This document shows, piece by piece, positions 1 to 8,589 of a stretch of DNA of 30,287 nt. The notes beneath the pieces are model-generated. The model was given only the letters and a program-made list of their open reading frames with translations. It did not search any database and had not been told where the DNA came from. Source of the DNA: F23-B02 sp045599385 (GTDB lineage Bacteria > Bacillota > Clostridia > Oscillospirales > Oscillospiraceae); the NCBI GenBank assembly GCA_045599385.1, contig JAZRVW010000013.1, positions 1 through 30,287 of the forward strand, read 5' to 3'. A program made the translations under genes and the position numbers. Positions within the stretch are counted from its first letter, which is position 1; the number at the start of each line of letters is the position of its first letter.

Positions 1-2
1 CG

Positions 3-797
3 GAGCAGAATGTCGGTTATGTTATTTCCCTTGTCCGTGACGGCGACGATGACAGACTTACGGAGCTTTCGGGCGACAGCATATGTATGTCCGCAAAGGG
101 AAGACCGATCAAGCCGAAAACTCTCGGTCAGAAAAAGTATATTGAATGCATAAAGAACAACACCATAGTTTTCGGCGTAGGTCCCGCAGGTACGGGCAAG
201 ACGTATCTTGCCGTTGCAATGGCGGTAAATGCATTCAGAGCGAAGACCGTAAACAGGATAATCCTTACAAGACCTGCCGTTGAAGCAGGCGAAAAGCTGG
301 GATTCCTCCCCGGCGACCTTCAGCAGAAGGTTGACCCCTATCTGCGCCCGCTTTACGATGCGCTTTTTGAAATGCTTGGCGCCGACACCTATCAGAAGTA
401 TCTTGAACGGGGCAATATTGAGGTAGCACCCCTTGCATATATGCGAGGAAGAACTCTTGATGACAGCTTCATAATTCTTGACGAGGCGCAGAATACCTCG
501 CGTGAGCAAATGAAGATGTTCCTTACACGTATTGGATTCGGTTCAAAGGTTGTCATTACTGGCGATATAACGCAGATTGACCTGCCCGAAGATAAAACCA
601 GCGGTCTTAAGATTGCAATGAAGGTGCTGGACGGAATTGACGACATCGCAATCTGCACTCTTACGGGCGCCGACGTTGTGCGTCATCAGCTTGTACAGAA
701 AATAATCGAGGCTTACGAAGTCTATGACAAGAAGAATCCTCCTGAAAAGCCCGTAAAACCAAACTATAAGAAAAAGAGCACAAAGAATGAAGCATAA
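3..797 (+). CDS. phoH: PhoH-family ATPase (PhoH/PhoL), 5'-truncated by window edge
   Basis: Predicted cytoplasmic P-loop NTPase of the PhoH family, whose members are linked to RNA metabolism; the exact substrate is not established. The reading frame is open from the first complete codon, so the gene continues upstream of the window. The ATG at position 87 is internal: the 28 codons before it encode family-like sequence ending GDSIC that runs directly into AKGRPIKPKTLGQK. Visible are the Walker A motif GPAGTGKT, a Walker B-like strand FIILDEAQN and the sensor-like VITGDITQIDLP. The C-terminus is lysine-rich (YKKKSTKNEA). The last 11 bases overlap ybeY, matching the phoH-ybeY-era order common in Firmicutes and suggesting cotranscription. 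The family call is secure; the missing N-terminus probably holds the KH-like region. Confidence 0.95.
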   Translation, partial: EQNVGYVISLVRDGDDDRLTELSGDSICMSAKGRPIKPKTLGQKKYIECIKNNTIVFGVGPAGTGKTYLAVAMAVNAFRAKTVNRIILTRPAVEAGEKLGFLPGDLQQKVDPYLRPLYDALFEMLGADTYQKYLERGNIEVAPLAYMRGRTLDDSFIILDEAQNTSREQMKMFLTRIGFGSKVVITGDITQIDLPEDKTSGLKIAMKVLDGIDDIAICTLTGADVVRHQLVQKIIEAYEVYDKKNPPEKPVKPNYKKKSTKNEA

Positions 798-1266
798 AAT
801 ATATGTCAGCCGCGAAAAACGCGGTTTAGGTCATTTCAAAGCAAAAACGCTGATTAAAAAATCGATAGTAAAGGCGCTTGATGCCGAGGCTGTGAATGTT
901 CCCTGCACGGTAAGTGTCATGCTGACTGATGATGAGGGAATACACGCGGTAAACAAGGAATTTCGCAATGTCGACAGGGCAACCGATGTGCTGTCTTTTC
1001 CGCTTAACGAGCTTACGGCGGGTGAGTTTGACGCAAGCCTTTGCGAGCATGACATGAAAAACGGCACAGTGCTTCTCGGTGATATGATGATATCCCTTGA
1101 ACGCTGTGACGAGCAGGGCAGGGAATTCGGTCACGGCTTTGAGCGCGAAATTTGCTATCTGACCGTTCATTCCGTACTGCATCTGCTCGGCTATGATCAC
1201 GTTGACGAGGGCGAAATGAAAGCGCAGATGCGTGCACGCGAGAAAAAGATAATGGAGGACGAATGA
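787..1266 (+). CDS. ybeY: Endoribonuclease YbeY (rRNA maturation factor)
   Basis: Single-domain metalloprotein of 159 residues, the usual family length. YbeY is a zinc-dependent endoribonuclease connected with 16S rRNA 3'-end maturation and ribosome quality control. The diagnostic H-x3-H-x5-H zinc motif is complete at His128, His132 and His138 within HSVLHLLGYDH. The upstream NVDRATDVLSFP segment is also typical. The ATG lies inside the end of phoH (11-bp overlap) with only a weak purine-rich ribosome binding site, which suggests translational coupling. era starts one base after the stop codon. Its place between phoH and era is the standard context for ybeY. Confidence 0.96.
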   Translation: MKHKIYVSREKRGLGHFKAKTLIKKSIVKALDAEAVNVPCTVSVMLTDDEGIHAVNKEFRNVDRATDVLSFPLNELTAGEFDASLCEHDMKNGTVLLGDMMISLERCDEQGREFGHGFEREICYLTVHSVLHLLGYDHVDEGEMKAQMRAREKKIMEDE

Positions 1267-1267
1267 T

Positions 1268-2155
1268 ATGATTACAAAGTCAGCAATGATTACAATATGC
1301 GGCAGACCCAATGTGGGCAAATCCACCCTAACCAATGCACTTGTGGGTGAGAAGATTGCCATTGTTTCAAATAAGCCTCAGACTACGCGCAACCGCATAA
1401 GCGCCATTGTAAACCGCGGAGATACCCAGTTTGTACTTATGGATACTCCGGGCTTCCATAAGCCCAGAACACGTCTCGGCGACTATATGGTTAATGTTGT
1501 CAAGGAAAGCGTTGCGGACGTCGATGCCGTAATGCTGCTGGTTGAGCCAATTGCCAACATAGGCAGACAGGAAGAGGAGCTTATTGCACGAATCAAGGAA
1601 ACGCAGGTTCCCGCAATACTTGTCATAAATAAAATTGACACCGTTGAGAAGACCGAGCTTCTTGCGGTCATAGCGGCATACTCTGCCGCACATGATTTTG
1701 AGGCGATAATCCCCATTTCCGCAAAGAATAACGAAGGCCTTGATGAGCTTATGGAGGAGCTTGAAAAGTACGCCTTTGAAGGTCCTCAGCTTTTCCCCGA
1801 TGACATGATAAGCGACCAGCCGGAGAAGCAGATTTGCGCAGAGCTTGTGCGTGAAAAGCTTTTGCTTTGTCTCGAAAAAGAGATTCCCCACGGCACAGCC
1901 ATTGAGGTAACAAAGTTCTCCGAGCGTGACAACGGTATTATCGACATGGACGTTACCATTTTCTGCGAAAAAGCAAGTCACAAGGGCATTATCATCGGAA
2001 AGCAGGGAAGTATGCTGCGCAAAATCGGTGAGCTGGCAAGAACCGATATCGAAGCCTTTATGGGAACCAAAGTTTTCCTGCAGACCTGGGTAAAAGTCAA
2101 GGAAAACTGGAGAGATTCCCAGGCACAGCTTCGCAACTTCGGCTTTACGGAATAA
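1268..2155 (+). CDS. era: GTPase Era, 16S rRNA-binding ribosome assembly factor
   Basis: Era binds the 3' end of 16S rRNA and assists 30S assembly. The 295-residue length fits the family. The N-terminal G domain shows G1 GRPNVGKST (residues 12-20), G3 DTPG (59-62) followed by FHKP, G4 NKID (121-124) and a G5-like SAKNNEG. The C-terminal KH domain contains GIIIGKQGSMLRKIG and the typical ending VKVKENWRD. The start at 1268 has GGAGG at 1255-1259 upstream; an in-frame ATG six codons later (1286) would also preserve the G domain, so the exact N-terminus is slightly uncertain. It is nearly contiguous with ybeY and shares its ribosome-maturation role. Confidence 0.97.
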   Translation: MITKSAMITICGRPNVGKSTLTNALVGEKIAIVSNKPQTTRNRISAIVNRGDTQFVLMDTPGFHKPRTRLGDYMVNVVKESVADVDAVMLLVEPIANIGRQEEELIARIKETQVPAILVINKIDTVEKTELLAVIAAYSAAHDFEAIIPISAKNNEGLDELMEELEKYAFEGPQLFPDDMISDQPEKQICAELVREKLLLCLEKEIPHGTAIEVTKFSERDNGIIDMDVTIFCEKASHKGIIIGKQGSMLRKIGELARTDIEAFMGTKVFLQTWVKVKENWRDSQAQLRNFGFTE

Positions 2156-2173
2156 GCTTCCATCATATTATCG

Positions 2174-2203
2174 CCTTGCTGTCAGATACTAATGACAGCG
2201 AGG
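2174..2203 (+). promoter_or_regulatory. Hairpin masking the ribosome binding site of the YqzL-like gene
   Basis: Left arm 2174-2184 (CCTTGCTGTCA) pairs with right arm 2193-2203 (TGACAGCGAGG) over 11 positions with a single G-U pair and an 8-base loop. The right arm carries the GCGAGG core of the ribosome binding site for the small gene starting at 2211. The pairing is read directly from the sequence. A translational control role is inference; it could also protect or process the era mRNA end. Confidence 0.6.
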
Positions 2204-2210
2204 TGATTTA

Positions 2211-2339
2211 ATGCCTGACGATTTATTGTGGCAGATGTTTACCGAAACCGGCGATCCGCTGTGCTGGCTTTATTTTCGCGCGGCGGTTAATTCAAAGAAT
2301 AGTGAGAAAGTGGTTGGGGACAAGCCCCGACCCGTATGA
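2211..2339 (+). CDS. YqzL-like small protein (42 aa) between era and recO
   Basis: Short ORF beginning MPDDLLWQMFTETGDPLCWL and ending in PRPV. The N-terminal pattern of an aliphatic/Trp segment, then F, T/S, x-TG-x, and a hydrophobic L-Y/L-F stretch resembles the YqzL-like family, tiny proteins of unknown function found between era and recO in Bacilli and Clostridia. Support comes from position, an upstream GAGGTG ribosome binding site at 2200-2205 and the motif pattern. It overlaps a possible upstream extension of recO, but recO is better started at 2353. The C-terminal half (after about residue 26) is longer and more polar than I expect for the family. Function is unknown. Confidence 0.7.
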   Translation: MPDDLLWQMFTETGDPLCWLYFRAAVNSKNSEKVVGDKPRPV

Positions 2340-2352
2340 TTGCAGGGTACAT

Positions 2353-3099
2353 ATGTTTAAAACAACACGGGGACTTATACTTCGCGAAGTTAAATATAAG
2401 GAAGCCGACAGAATCCTTACGGTGCTTACGGAAGACATGGGCAAAATAACGGTTAAAGCCCGTGGTGCATTGCGTAAGGGAAGCAAGGTCGGCGCGGCAA
2501 CACAGCTTCTTGTTTTTTCAGAGCTTACCATGTTTGAAAACAAAGGTAGGTGGTCTGTGAACGAAGCTTCAACCCTTGAAGAATTCAAGGGCCTGAGAAA
2601 TGATATTTCCGCACTTGCTCTTGCAAGCTATTTTGCCGAGTGCGTTGAGGCAATGTCCGATGAGGATATCCCGAATCCCATGATGCTCCAACTCGTATTG
2701 AACTGCCTTTTTGCCCTGAGCAACAATATGTACACTCAGGAGCAGATTAAAACTGCCTTTGAAATGCGTCTTATGTGCCTTTCAGGTTATGCTCCCGATT
2801 TATCCGCCTGCGCCGTTTGCGGAAATCACGAGCCCGTTGAACCGCGCTTCAGCGCACGCAACGGCATTGTGCTGTGCAGGGAGTGCAGAAAAGCGGAGCA
2901 CGAGGCAAGCATAAGGCTTTGCAGCGATTCGCTGAAGGCGCTGCGCTATATAACAGAGGCCGAGCCGAGAAAGCTTCTGTCCTATAAAATCGGCGAGAAA
3001 GCCTCGGAAAACGCCGCGTATGCGGCAGAAACCTATCTGCTTACACAGACAGAGAGAATGTTTTCAGCCCTCAGCTATTGGAAACAGGTGAAACTATGA
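2353..3099 (+). CDS. recO: DNA repair protein RecO
   Basis: RecO binds single-stranded DNA and works with RecR to load RecA during gap repair and recombination. I start it at the ATG at 2353, giving 248 residues, because the protein then begins MFKTTRGLILREVKYKEAD like other RecO proteins; an in-frame GTG at 2302 would add 17 unrelated residues overlapping the small upstream gene. The N-terminal OB-fold region includes GKITVKARGALRKGSK. A C-terminal zinc-binding module has C153-x2-C156 and C175-x2-C178. The ribosome binding site is weak (AGGG about five bases upstream). The stop codon overlaps the mutS2 start in an ATGA junction, so the two repair genes are probably translationally coupled. 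Confidence 0.94.
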   Translation: MFKTTRGLILREVKYKEADRILTVLTEDMGKITVKARGALRKGSKVGAATQLLVFSELTMFENKGRWSVNEASTLEEFKGLRNDISALALASYFAECVEAMSDEDIPNPMMLQLVLNCLFALSNNMYTQEQIKTAFEMRLMCLSGYAPDLSACAVCGNHEPVEPRFSARNGIVLCRECRKAEHEASIRLCSDSLKALRYITEAEPRKLLSYKIGEKASENAAYAAETYLLTQTERMFSALSYWKQVKL

Positions 3100-5471
3100 A
3101 CTTCTACGAAAAATCCTTAATTACGCTTGAACTGCCTTCTGTGCTTCAAATGCTGTCAAATGAAGCGGTGTCCGAAAGTGCGAAGGCAGCAGCTATGGAG
3201 CTTATGCCGTCTGAGGACAGAAATGAGGTTAAGCGCAGGCTTGAGGAAACAAGCGCGGCAAAAACCATGATGGTAGTGCGCGGAAGCCCGTCATTTTCAG
3301 GCATAAAAGACGTAAGACCTTCGCTTAACCGCGCTGATCTCGGCGGCTCACTCAACACGCGGGAGCTTCTTGACATTGCACGTGTACTGCAGTGCTCACG
3401 TCTTGTGAAAGGCTACATAGCCGACGATACTGTAGGAAAAACCTGCATTGATTATTTGTTTTACGCACTGCATGCAAACAGATTTCTTGAGGAAAAGATA
3501 ACATCGTCAATAGTCGGAGATGACGAAATTGCCGACAGCGCGTCATCGGAGCTTGCAAACCTACGACGCAAAATTCGCGCAACGGGAGCAAAGGTACGCG
3601 ACTCCCTGCAGAAGATTATTTCCTCCCCGTCATACGCAAAGGCTCTCCAGGAGCCCATTATCACCATGCGCTCCGACCGCTTTGTTGTGCCCGTAAAGGC
3701 GGAGTGCAAGGGGGCAATTCCCGGCCTTGTTCACGATATTTCGGCATCGGGAGCAACCTTGTTTATCGAGCCTATGGCTGCGGTCAAAGCAAATAACGAG
3801 CTGCGTGAGCTTGCAGCAAAAGAAAAAGCGGAAATTGAACGTATTCTCGCGGAGCTTTCCGCAGACTGCGCGGAGCACAGCGATGATATTTCCTCTGACT
3901 ATAACCTGCTGACAAAGCTTGACCTTGTTTTCGCAAAGGCAAAGCTTTCCTATAAGCTCAACTGTCAGGAGCCTGCACTCAGGGAAGAGGGCGTTGTTCT
4001 TCACAGAGCACGTCACCCTCTGCTTGACCCAGCAAAAGCCGTGCCAATCAGCCTTGAGCTCGGAGAGGACTTTGACACTCTTGTCATCACCGGCCCCAAT
4101 ACGGGCGGCAAGACAGTTACGTTAAAGACCATAGGTTTGCTTAATCTCATGGCGCAGTGCGGACTGCATATTCCCGCAGATGACGGAAGCGGTGTACCGG
4201 TATTCAGACATATTCTGGCTGACATAGGTGACGAGCAGAGTATTGAGCAGAATCTCTCGACCTTCTCGGCGCACATGACCAATATTGTAAATATACTTGA
4301 TGAGTGCGATGACAGTTCGCTTCTGCTGTTCGATGAGCTCGGAGCAGGAACCGACCCCACAGAGGGCGCGGCTCTTGCCATTGCTATTATTGAGCATGCA
4401 AGACAGCTCGGTGCAACTATAGCCGCAACGACGCATTACGCAGAGCTCAAGATTTATGCCACAACTGAGGCGGGCATTCAGAACGCCTCCTGCGAGTTTG
4501 ACGTTGAGACGCTCCGCCCCACATATAAGCTGCTTGTGGGCATTCCGGGCAAGTCCAACGCATTTGCCATATCGGGAAGACTGGGACTCTCCTCCGAAAT
4601 CATAGAGGACGCAAAAAACCGTGTCGGCACACAGAACGCAAGCTTTGAGGCCACCATCGAAAAGCTTGAGCAGACAAGGCTTATGCTTGAGCGCGACAGA
4701 GATGAAGCCGCGAGAAAACTGCGTGAGGCGGAGGAAAATGCAAAGAAAGCCTCCTTCCTGCGTGCTGAGCTTCAGGTACGTCTTGACAAGGCAGATGAAA
4801 AATCAAGAAAGGAAGCGGAAAGAATCATTGCCGAAGCGCGTCAGACGGCGGAGGAAACCTTTGCCGAGCTTGATGAAATGCGCCGAAAGGTTAATGAGGC
4901 AGAGGAGGCTCAGGCTGTAAACGAAGCCCGAAGCGAGCTACGCAGAAAGCTTAATGAATCTTCCGAAAAACTGAAATCGCAAAGACCTCAGATTCCGAAG
5001 GAGGAGAAAAAATCCTCACGTGATGCAAAAAAGGGTGATGTGGTTGAAATTATCTCTATGGGAGTTAAGGCTGAGGTAATTGATGTAAACTCCGACGGAA
5101 CGCTCAGCCTTAAGGCAGGCATAATGACCGTTAAGGCGAAGCAAAGCGAGGTTTATCTGCTTGAGGGCAGTGAAGCCAAAATAAAGAAAAAAACCTATAC
5201 TTCCGGAACAACTGTCAGAACCGCGTCTGTCGCGCCTGAAATTGACCTTCGCGGAATGGAATCTCTTGAGGCCGTGGCCGCTGCGGAACTGTATATTGAC
5301 AATGCTGTCATGGCAAAGCTAAAAACGGTTACCATTATTCACGGCAAAGGAACGGGCGCTCTGCGTGCTGCCGTACAGCAGATGCTTAAGCGGAATAAAG
5401 CGGTCAAGTCATACCGTCTCGGACGTTATGGCGAGGGTGAAGCCGGCGTTACTGTTGTCGAATTGAAGTAA
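3096..5471 (+). CDS. mutS2: MutS2 ATPase/endonuclease with C-terminal Smr domain
   Basis: MutS2 proteins are MutS-like ATPases linked to suppression of homologous recombination and, in Bacillus, to rescue of collided ribosomes. The 791-residue length is typical. The Walker A motif GPNTGGKT is at residues 333-340, followed by the ABC-type region LLLFDELGAGTDPTEGAAL and ATTHYAELK. A long charged coiled coil (about 515-640) precedes a KOW-like segment, and the C-terminal Smr nuclease domain shows DLRG (717-720) and HGKGTG from His749. The ATG at 3096 forms ATGA with the recO stop and has AGGTGAA upstream; a TTG 18 bases earlier is a less likely start. All domains appear intact. No strong terminator follows. 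Confidence 0.96.
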   Translation: MNFYEKSLITLELPSVLQMLSNEAVSESAKAAAMELMPSEDRNEVKRRLEETSAAKTMMVVRGSPSFSGIKDVRPSLNRADLGGSLNTRELLDIARVLQCSRLVKGYIADDTVGKTCIDYLFYALHANRFLEEKITSSIVGDDEIADSASSELANLRRKIRATGAKVRDSLQKIISSPSYAKALQEPIITMRSDRFVVPVKAECKGAIPGLVHDISASGATLFIEPMAAVKANNELRELAAKEKAEIERILAELSADCAEHSDDISSDYNLLTKLDLVFAKAKLSYKLNCQEPALREEGVVLHRARHPLLDPAKAVPISLELGEDFDTLVITGPNTGGKTVTLKTIGLLNLMAQCGLHIPADDGSGVPVFRHILADIGDEQSIEQNLSTFSAHMTNIVNILDECDDSSLLLFDELGAGTDPTEGAALAIAIIEHARQLGATIAATTHYAELKIYATTEAGIQNASCEFDVETLRPTYKLLVGIPGKSNAFAISGRLGLSSEIIEDAKNRVGTQNASFEATIEKLEQTRLMLERDRDEAARKLREAEENAKKASFLRAELQVRLDKADEKSRKEAERIIAEARQTAEETFAELDEMRRKVNEAEEAQAVNEARSELRRKLNESSEKLKSQRPQIPKEEKKSSRDAKKGDVVEIISMGVKAEVIDVNSDGTLSLKAGIMTVKAKQSEVYLLEGSEAKIKKKTYTSGTTVRTASVAPEIDLRGMESLEAVAAAELYIDNAVMAKLKTVTIIHGKGTGALRAAVQQMLKRNKAVKSYRLGRYGEGEAGVTVVELK

Positions 5472-5473
5472 AA

Positions 5474-5493
5474 TGCCAATTTTTAGCTTGGCA
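5474..5493 (+). other. Short inverted repeat after mutS2
   Basis: TGCCAA (5474-5479) and TTGGCA (5488-5493) form a 6-bp stem with an 8-base loop two bases after the mutS2 stop. No T-run follows, so it is a poor intrinsic terminator; it may be an mRNA 3' end structure or chance. Confidence 0.3.
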
Positions 5494-5527
5494 ATAATGT
5501 GTAAATCCACAAAATAAACAAAATCAG

Positions 5528-5556
5528 TTGACGATTTTTAAATAATTTGCTAAAGT
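5528..5556 (+). promoter_or_regulatory. Sigma-A-like promoter for HPr
   Basis: TTGACG (5528-5533) and TAAAGT (5551-5556) are separated by exactly 17 bp in an A/T-rich gap between mutS2 and the HPr gene. The -35 box matches five of six consensus bases and the -10 box four of six. Position and spacing make this the likely source of a monocistronic HPr transcript. Confidence 0.65.
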
Positions 5557-5592
5557 AGATTTAATCTTTATAGATTTCAAGGAGTGGCGAAA

Positions 5593-5856
5593 ATGGTAAC
5601 TAAAGAAGTAGTCATCAATAATCAGGTTGGACTGCATGCCAGACCCGCAACCTTCTTTATTCAGAAGGCAAATGAGTTTAAGAGCAGCATTTGGATTGAA
5701 AAGGAAGACCGTCGCGTAAATGCAAAGAGCCTTCTTGGTGTCCTTTCTCTCGGCATTGTTAAGGGTACTGCCGTAAACCTTATCGCCGACGGTGCTGACG
5801 AGGCAAACGCAATTGAGACTCTTTCTGAGCTGATTGCATCTGATTTTACCGAGTAA
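5593..5856 (+). CDS. ptsH: Phosphocarrier protein HPr
   Basis: HPr carries phosphate from enzyme I to the EIIA proteins of the sugar phosphotransferase system and, in Firmicutes, is regulated by HPr kinase. With the ATG at 5593 the protein has 87 residues, and both key residues fall at their canonical numbers: His15 in GLHARPA and Ser46 in AKSLLGVLSLGI. His15 distinguishes it from Crh, which lacks the catalytic histidine. An in-frame GTG at 5584 overlaps the AAGGAG ribosome binding site (5579-5584), so 5593 is preferred. The gene stands alone between its own promoter and terminator, with no ptsI beside it. It likely serves both sugar uptake and carbon catabolite control through Ser46 phosphorylation. 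Confidence 0.95.
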   Translation: MVTKEVVINNQVGLHARPATFFIQKANEFKSSIWIEKEDRRVNAKSLLGVLSLGIVKGTAVNLIADGADEANAIETLSELIASDFTE

Positions 5857-5875
5857 TACAATTGTTTTGTGAAGC

Positions 5876-5913
5876 TAAGGGCGTGTCGCATTTTCTGACA
5901 CGCCCTTATTCTT
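5876..5913 (+). terminator. Intrinsic terminator after HPr
   Basis: Perfect 12-bp stem: TAAGGGCGTGTC (5876-5887) pairs with GACACGCCCTTA (5897-5908) across a 9-base loop, followed by TTCTT. It is GC-rich at the core with a short T-rich tail. The next gene begins only 22 bases later, so read-through may matter. Confidence 0.85.
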
Positions 5914-5930
5914 GATATCCGGGATATAGT

Positions 5931-6785
5931 ATGAAAAAAGAAAATAAAGCAATAATTGAAATGCTGGCCTGTGCATCGCTTTGGAGCATTGCAGGCATAT
6001 TCATCAAGCTGATACCGTGGAATAATTTTGCAATAAGCTGTCTGCGCAGTCTGTTTGCGGGACTTACGATTCTCGTTTTCATCGCAATCAAGCGTTATAA
6101 AATCATTTTTAACAAGCGCACGCTCACGGCGGGAATCATTATGGGCCTTGTGTATACCTCATTTGTTGCGGCAAACAAGCTCACAACTGCGGCAAATGCT
6201 ATTGTTCTCCAGTTTACCGCTCCGCTGTTTATCGTAATTTTCTCCGCTGTCCTTTTTAAACAGAAAATTCTGAAAAAAGATTTGTTTGCCGTAATTTTTA
6301 CAATGCTCGGAATCTCCATGTTCTTCCTTGACAAGCTAGAGGGAGGATACCTTATGGGTAATTTTGTGGCAATTCTTGCGGGCGCACTTATGGGCGGAAT
6401 GTATATGGCCATGGGCGAAGCCCAGGGAGAAGAGCGGTTTTCTGCTATTCTGATAGGACAGATGACAGCTTTCTTAATCGGTTTGCCCTTCCTAATTGCA
6501 ACAAAACCCGAATTTTCAGGACTTCCCGTGCTGTATATTATCATTCTCGGCGTTTTTCAGCTCGGCATTCCGTATATTCTGTACGGCAAGGCATCTGAAT
6601 TTTGCCCGCCGCTTGCATGCTGTCTGCTCGGCGCCGTAGAGCCGCTGCTCAATCCTATATGGGTGCTGATATTCGACGGCGAAAAACCCGGTATTTTTGC
6701 ACTTATCGGCGGAATAATCGTAATTATTTCCGTTACCGTATGGTGCGCGGCAGGCAATAAGAAACAAGAGGAAAACCATGCTTGA
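5931..6785 (+). CDS. EamA/DMT-family permease
   Basis: Integral membrane protein of 284 residues with about ten hydrophobic segments in two similar halves, characteristic of the drug/metabolite transporter (EamA, RhaT-like) superfamily. Signature-like stretches include an early LWSIAGIFIK, AANAIVLQFTAPLFIV at the end of the first half, and ALIGGIIVIISV near the C-terminus. Substrate cannot be read from sequence; relatives move amino acids, metabolites or drugs. It starts 22 bases after the HPr terminator, with a 13-base palindrome (5915-5927) just before the ATG and a weak ribosome binding site. The stop overlaps the uvrC start by 8 bases, so it seems to lead the uvrC operon although its function is unrelated. 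Confidence 0.88.
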   Translation: MKKENKAIIEMLACASLWSIAGIFIKLIPWNNFAISCLRSLFAGLTILVFIAIKRYKIIFNKRTLTAGIIMGLVYTSFVAANKLTTAANAIVLQFTAPLFIVIFSAVLFKQKILKKDLFAVIFTMLGISMFFLDKLEGGYLMGNFVAILAGALMGGMYMAMGEAQGEERFSAILIGQMTAFLIGLPFLIATKPEFSGLPVLYIIILGVFQLGIPYILYGKASEFCPPLACCLLGAVEPLLNPIWVLIFDGEKPGIFALIGGIIVIISVTVWCAAGNKKQEENHA

Positions 6786-8589
6786 CACCCTGCTTCAAAA
6801 AGCGAATAATCTCCCGCAGTTACCGGGTGTGTATATCATGCTGGACGCTGCGGGCGAAGTCATTTATGTCGGCAAGGCGAAGAAGCTGAAAAACCGCGTT
6901 ACAAGCTATTTTCGCGGCAGCCATCTGCCAAAGGTTGAGGCCATGGTTCAGAAGGTTGCCGACTTCAACGTAATTGTTGTTGACTCCGAATTTGAATCTC
7001 TTGTACTTGAAAACTCGCTTATTAAGCAGCACCAGCCTCACTACAACATTCTGCTTAAGGACGATAAAGGCTATCCCTTCATCAGAATTGACCTTAATGC
7101 CGAATATCCCCGATTTGAGCTTGTAAATAAGCCGTATAAGGATAATGCGCGATATTTCGGCCCCTACGGCGGACGGAATATGACAAGGGAAATAATAGAT
7201 GTTGTGTGCAAAACGCTTATGCTTCCAAGCTGTGCAAAGCGGTTTCCACGCGACATAGGGAAATCAAGGCCCTGCCTCAATCATCACATGGGTCGATGCC
7301 GTGCCTGGTGTACGGGCAGAGAAAGCGCTGACGAATACAGAAAACTCATTGATGAGGCATGTATGATTCTTGACGGAAAAACTCAGGAGCTTATTGCTGA
7401 GCTTACCGTTAAAATGGAGCAGGCATCTGAGGAACTGAAGTTTGAATATGCCGCGCAGCTTCGCGACAGAATACGTGCAATTCAGGGACTTTCAAACAAG
7501 CAGAAGGTTATTGCCACGGCCTTTGCGGATACTGATGCAATAGGCTTTGTGCGCGGTGTCAAGAGCTGTTTTGTTGTACTCCACTTCAATGATGGCTCAC
7601 TTATCGGAAAGGATTTCGAGCTTACCGCCGAGCCCCTTGAAGATGATGACGAGGCTGTTTCTGCGCTTGTGCGCCAGTACTATGCTCAGCGCGGCACATG
7701 GCCTAAGCACATACTTATGCCGATTGATACCGGCGACAGAGAAGAGCTTGAACGTTTGTTTTCGGAAAACGCAGGCCACAGAGTTTATGTTGAGGTGCCC
7801 GAACGTGGCGAAAGAGCAAAGCTTGTTGCAAGGGCAAATCTCAACGCAAAAGAAGAAATACTGCGTGCAACAACAATGCAGCAGAGAAGAACGGGCACGC
7901 TTGAGTGGCTTGAAAAGGCGCTTGAACTGCCTGCATATCCCTCTAGAATAGAAGCGTTTGATATTTCAAATCTCGGTGATACGGGAATTGTTGCGGCCAT
8001 GACCGTGCATAAGGACGGAAAACCGCTTAAAAGAGATTACCGGAAGTTTCGTATAAAAGACCTTGAAATACGGGACGACTACGCAAGCATGTATCAGACG
8101 GTGATGAGAAGATTCAAGCGCTATACCGACGGCGACGAAAAATTTGACACGTTGCCCGACCTGCTTCTCATTGACGGCGGCGATACTCATGCAGCCGTTG
8201 CGGAAAAAGCTCTTACGGAACTCGGAATAAGTCTTCCCGTGTTTGGCATGGTTAAGGACGACCGCCATAGGACAAGAGCTCTCATTACCGCAGAGGGCAG
8301 GGAAATCAGTATTAGCACAAATCAGGCGGCTTTTGCGTTCATAGGAAACATTCAGGAGGAAACCCACCGTTTCGCCATTGAATATCAGCGCTCACTCAGA
8401 AACGAGAATTTCGGTTCAGAGCTTGAAAAGATTCAGGGAATAGGCGAAAAACGCAAGAACGAACTCCTGAAGTATTTTAAGAGTATAAAAGCCATACGTT
8501 CGGCAAGCGTGGAGGAGCTTCTTGCGGTTGTGCCGAAGAACGCGGCGGAAGCAATATATAATCACTATCACAGCGAGGCAGAAAAATGA
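6778..8589 (+). CDS. uvrC: Excinuclease ABC subunit C
   Basis: UvrC makes both incisions around bulky DNA lesions in UvrABC nucleotide excision repair. The 603-residue length is typical. The N-terminal GIY-YIG nuclease domain reads LPGVYIM then IYVGKAKKLKNR (about residues 15-40). A UVR/UvrB-binding motif lies near residues 200-235 (EELKFEYAAQLRDRI). The RNase H-like second nuclease domain includes EAFDISNLGDT and LLLIDGGDTHAAV. The C-terminal helix-hairpin-helix DNA-binding region has IQGIGEKRKNELLKYF. A cysteine-rich stretch near residues 145-180 is also visible. It overlaps the permease gene by 8 bp and rsmD by 4 bp (ATGA). No disruption is seen. Confidence 0.97.
   Translation: MLDTLLQKANNLPQLPGVYIMLDAAGEVIYVGKAKKLKNRVTSYFRGSHLPKVEAMVQKVADFNVIVVDSEFESLVLENSLIKQHQPHYNILLKDDKGYPFIRIDLNAEYPRFELVNKPYKDNARYFGPYGGRNMTREIIDVVCKTLMLPSCAKRFPRDIGKSRPCLNHHMGRCRAWCTGRESADEYRKLIDEACMILDGKTQELIAELTVKMEQASEELKFEYAAQLRDRIRAIQGLSNKQKVIATAFADTDAIGFVRGVKSCFVVLHFNDGSLIGKDFELTAEPLEDDDEAVSALVRQYYAQRGTWPKHILMPIDTGDREELERLFSENAGHRVYVEVPERGERAKLVARANLNAKEEILRATTMQQRRTGTLEWLEKALELPAYPSRIEAFDISNLGDTGIVAAMTVHKDGKPLKRDYRKFRIKDLEIRDDYASMYQTVMRRFKRYTDGDEKFDTLPDLLLIDGGDTHAAVAEKALTELGISLPVFGMVKDDRHRTRALITAEGREISISTNQAAFAFIGNIQEETHRFAIEYQRSLRNENFGSELEKIQGIGEKRKNELLKYFKSIKAIRSASVEELLAVVPKNAAEAIYNHYHSEAEK

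Noticed and set aside
2302..2352. Upstream GTG start for recO
   Set aside because: Adds 17 residues with no family similarity, overlaps the YqzL-like gene, and the ATG at 2353 gives the normal RecO N-terminus.
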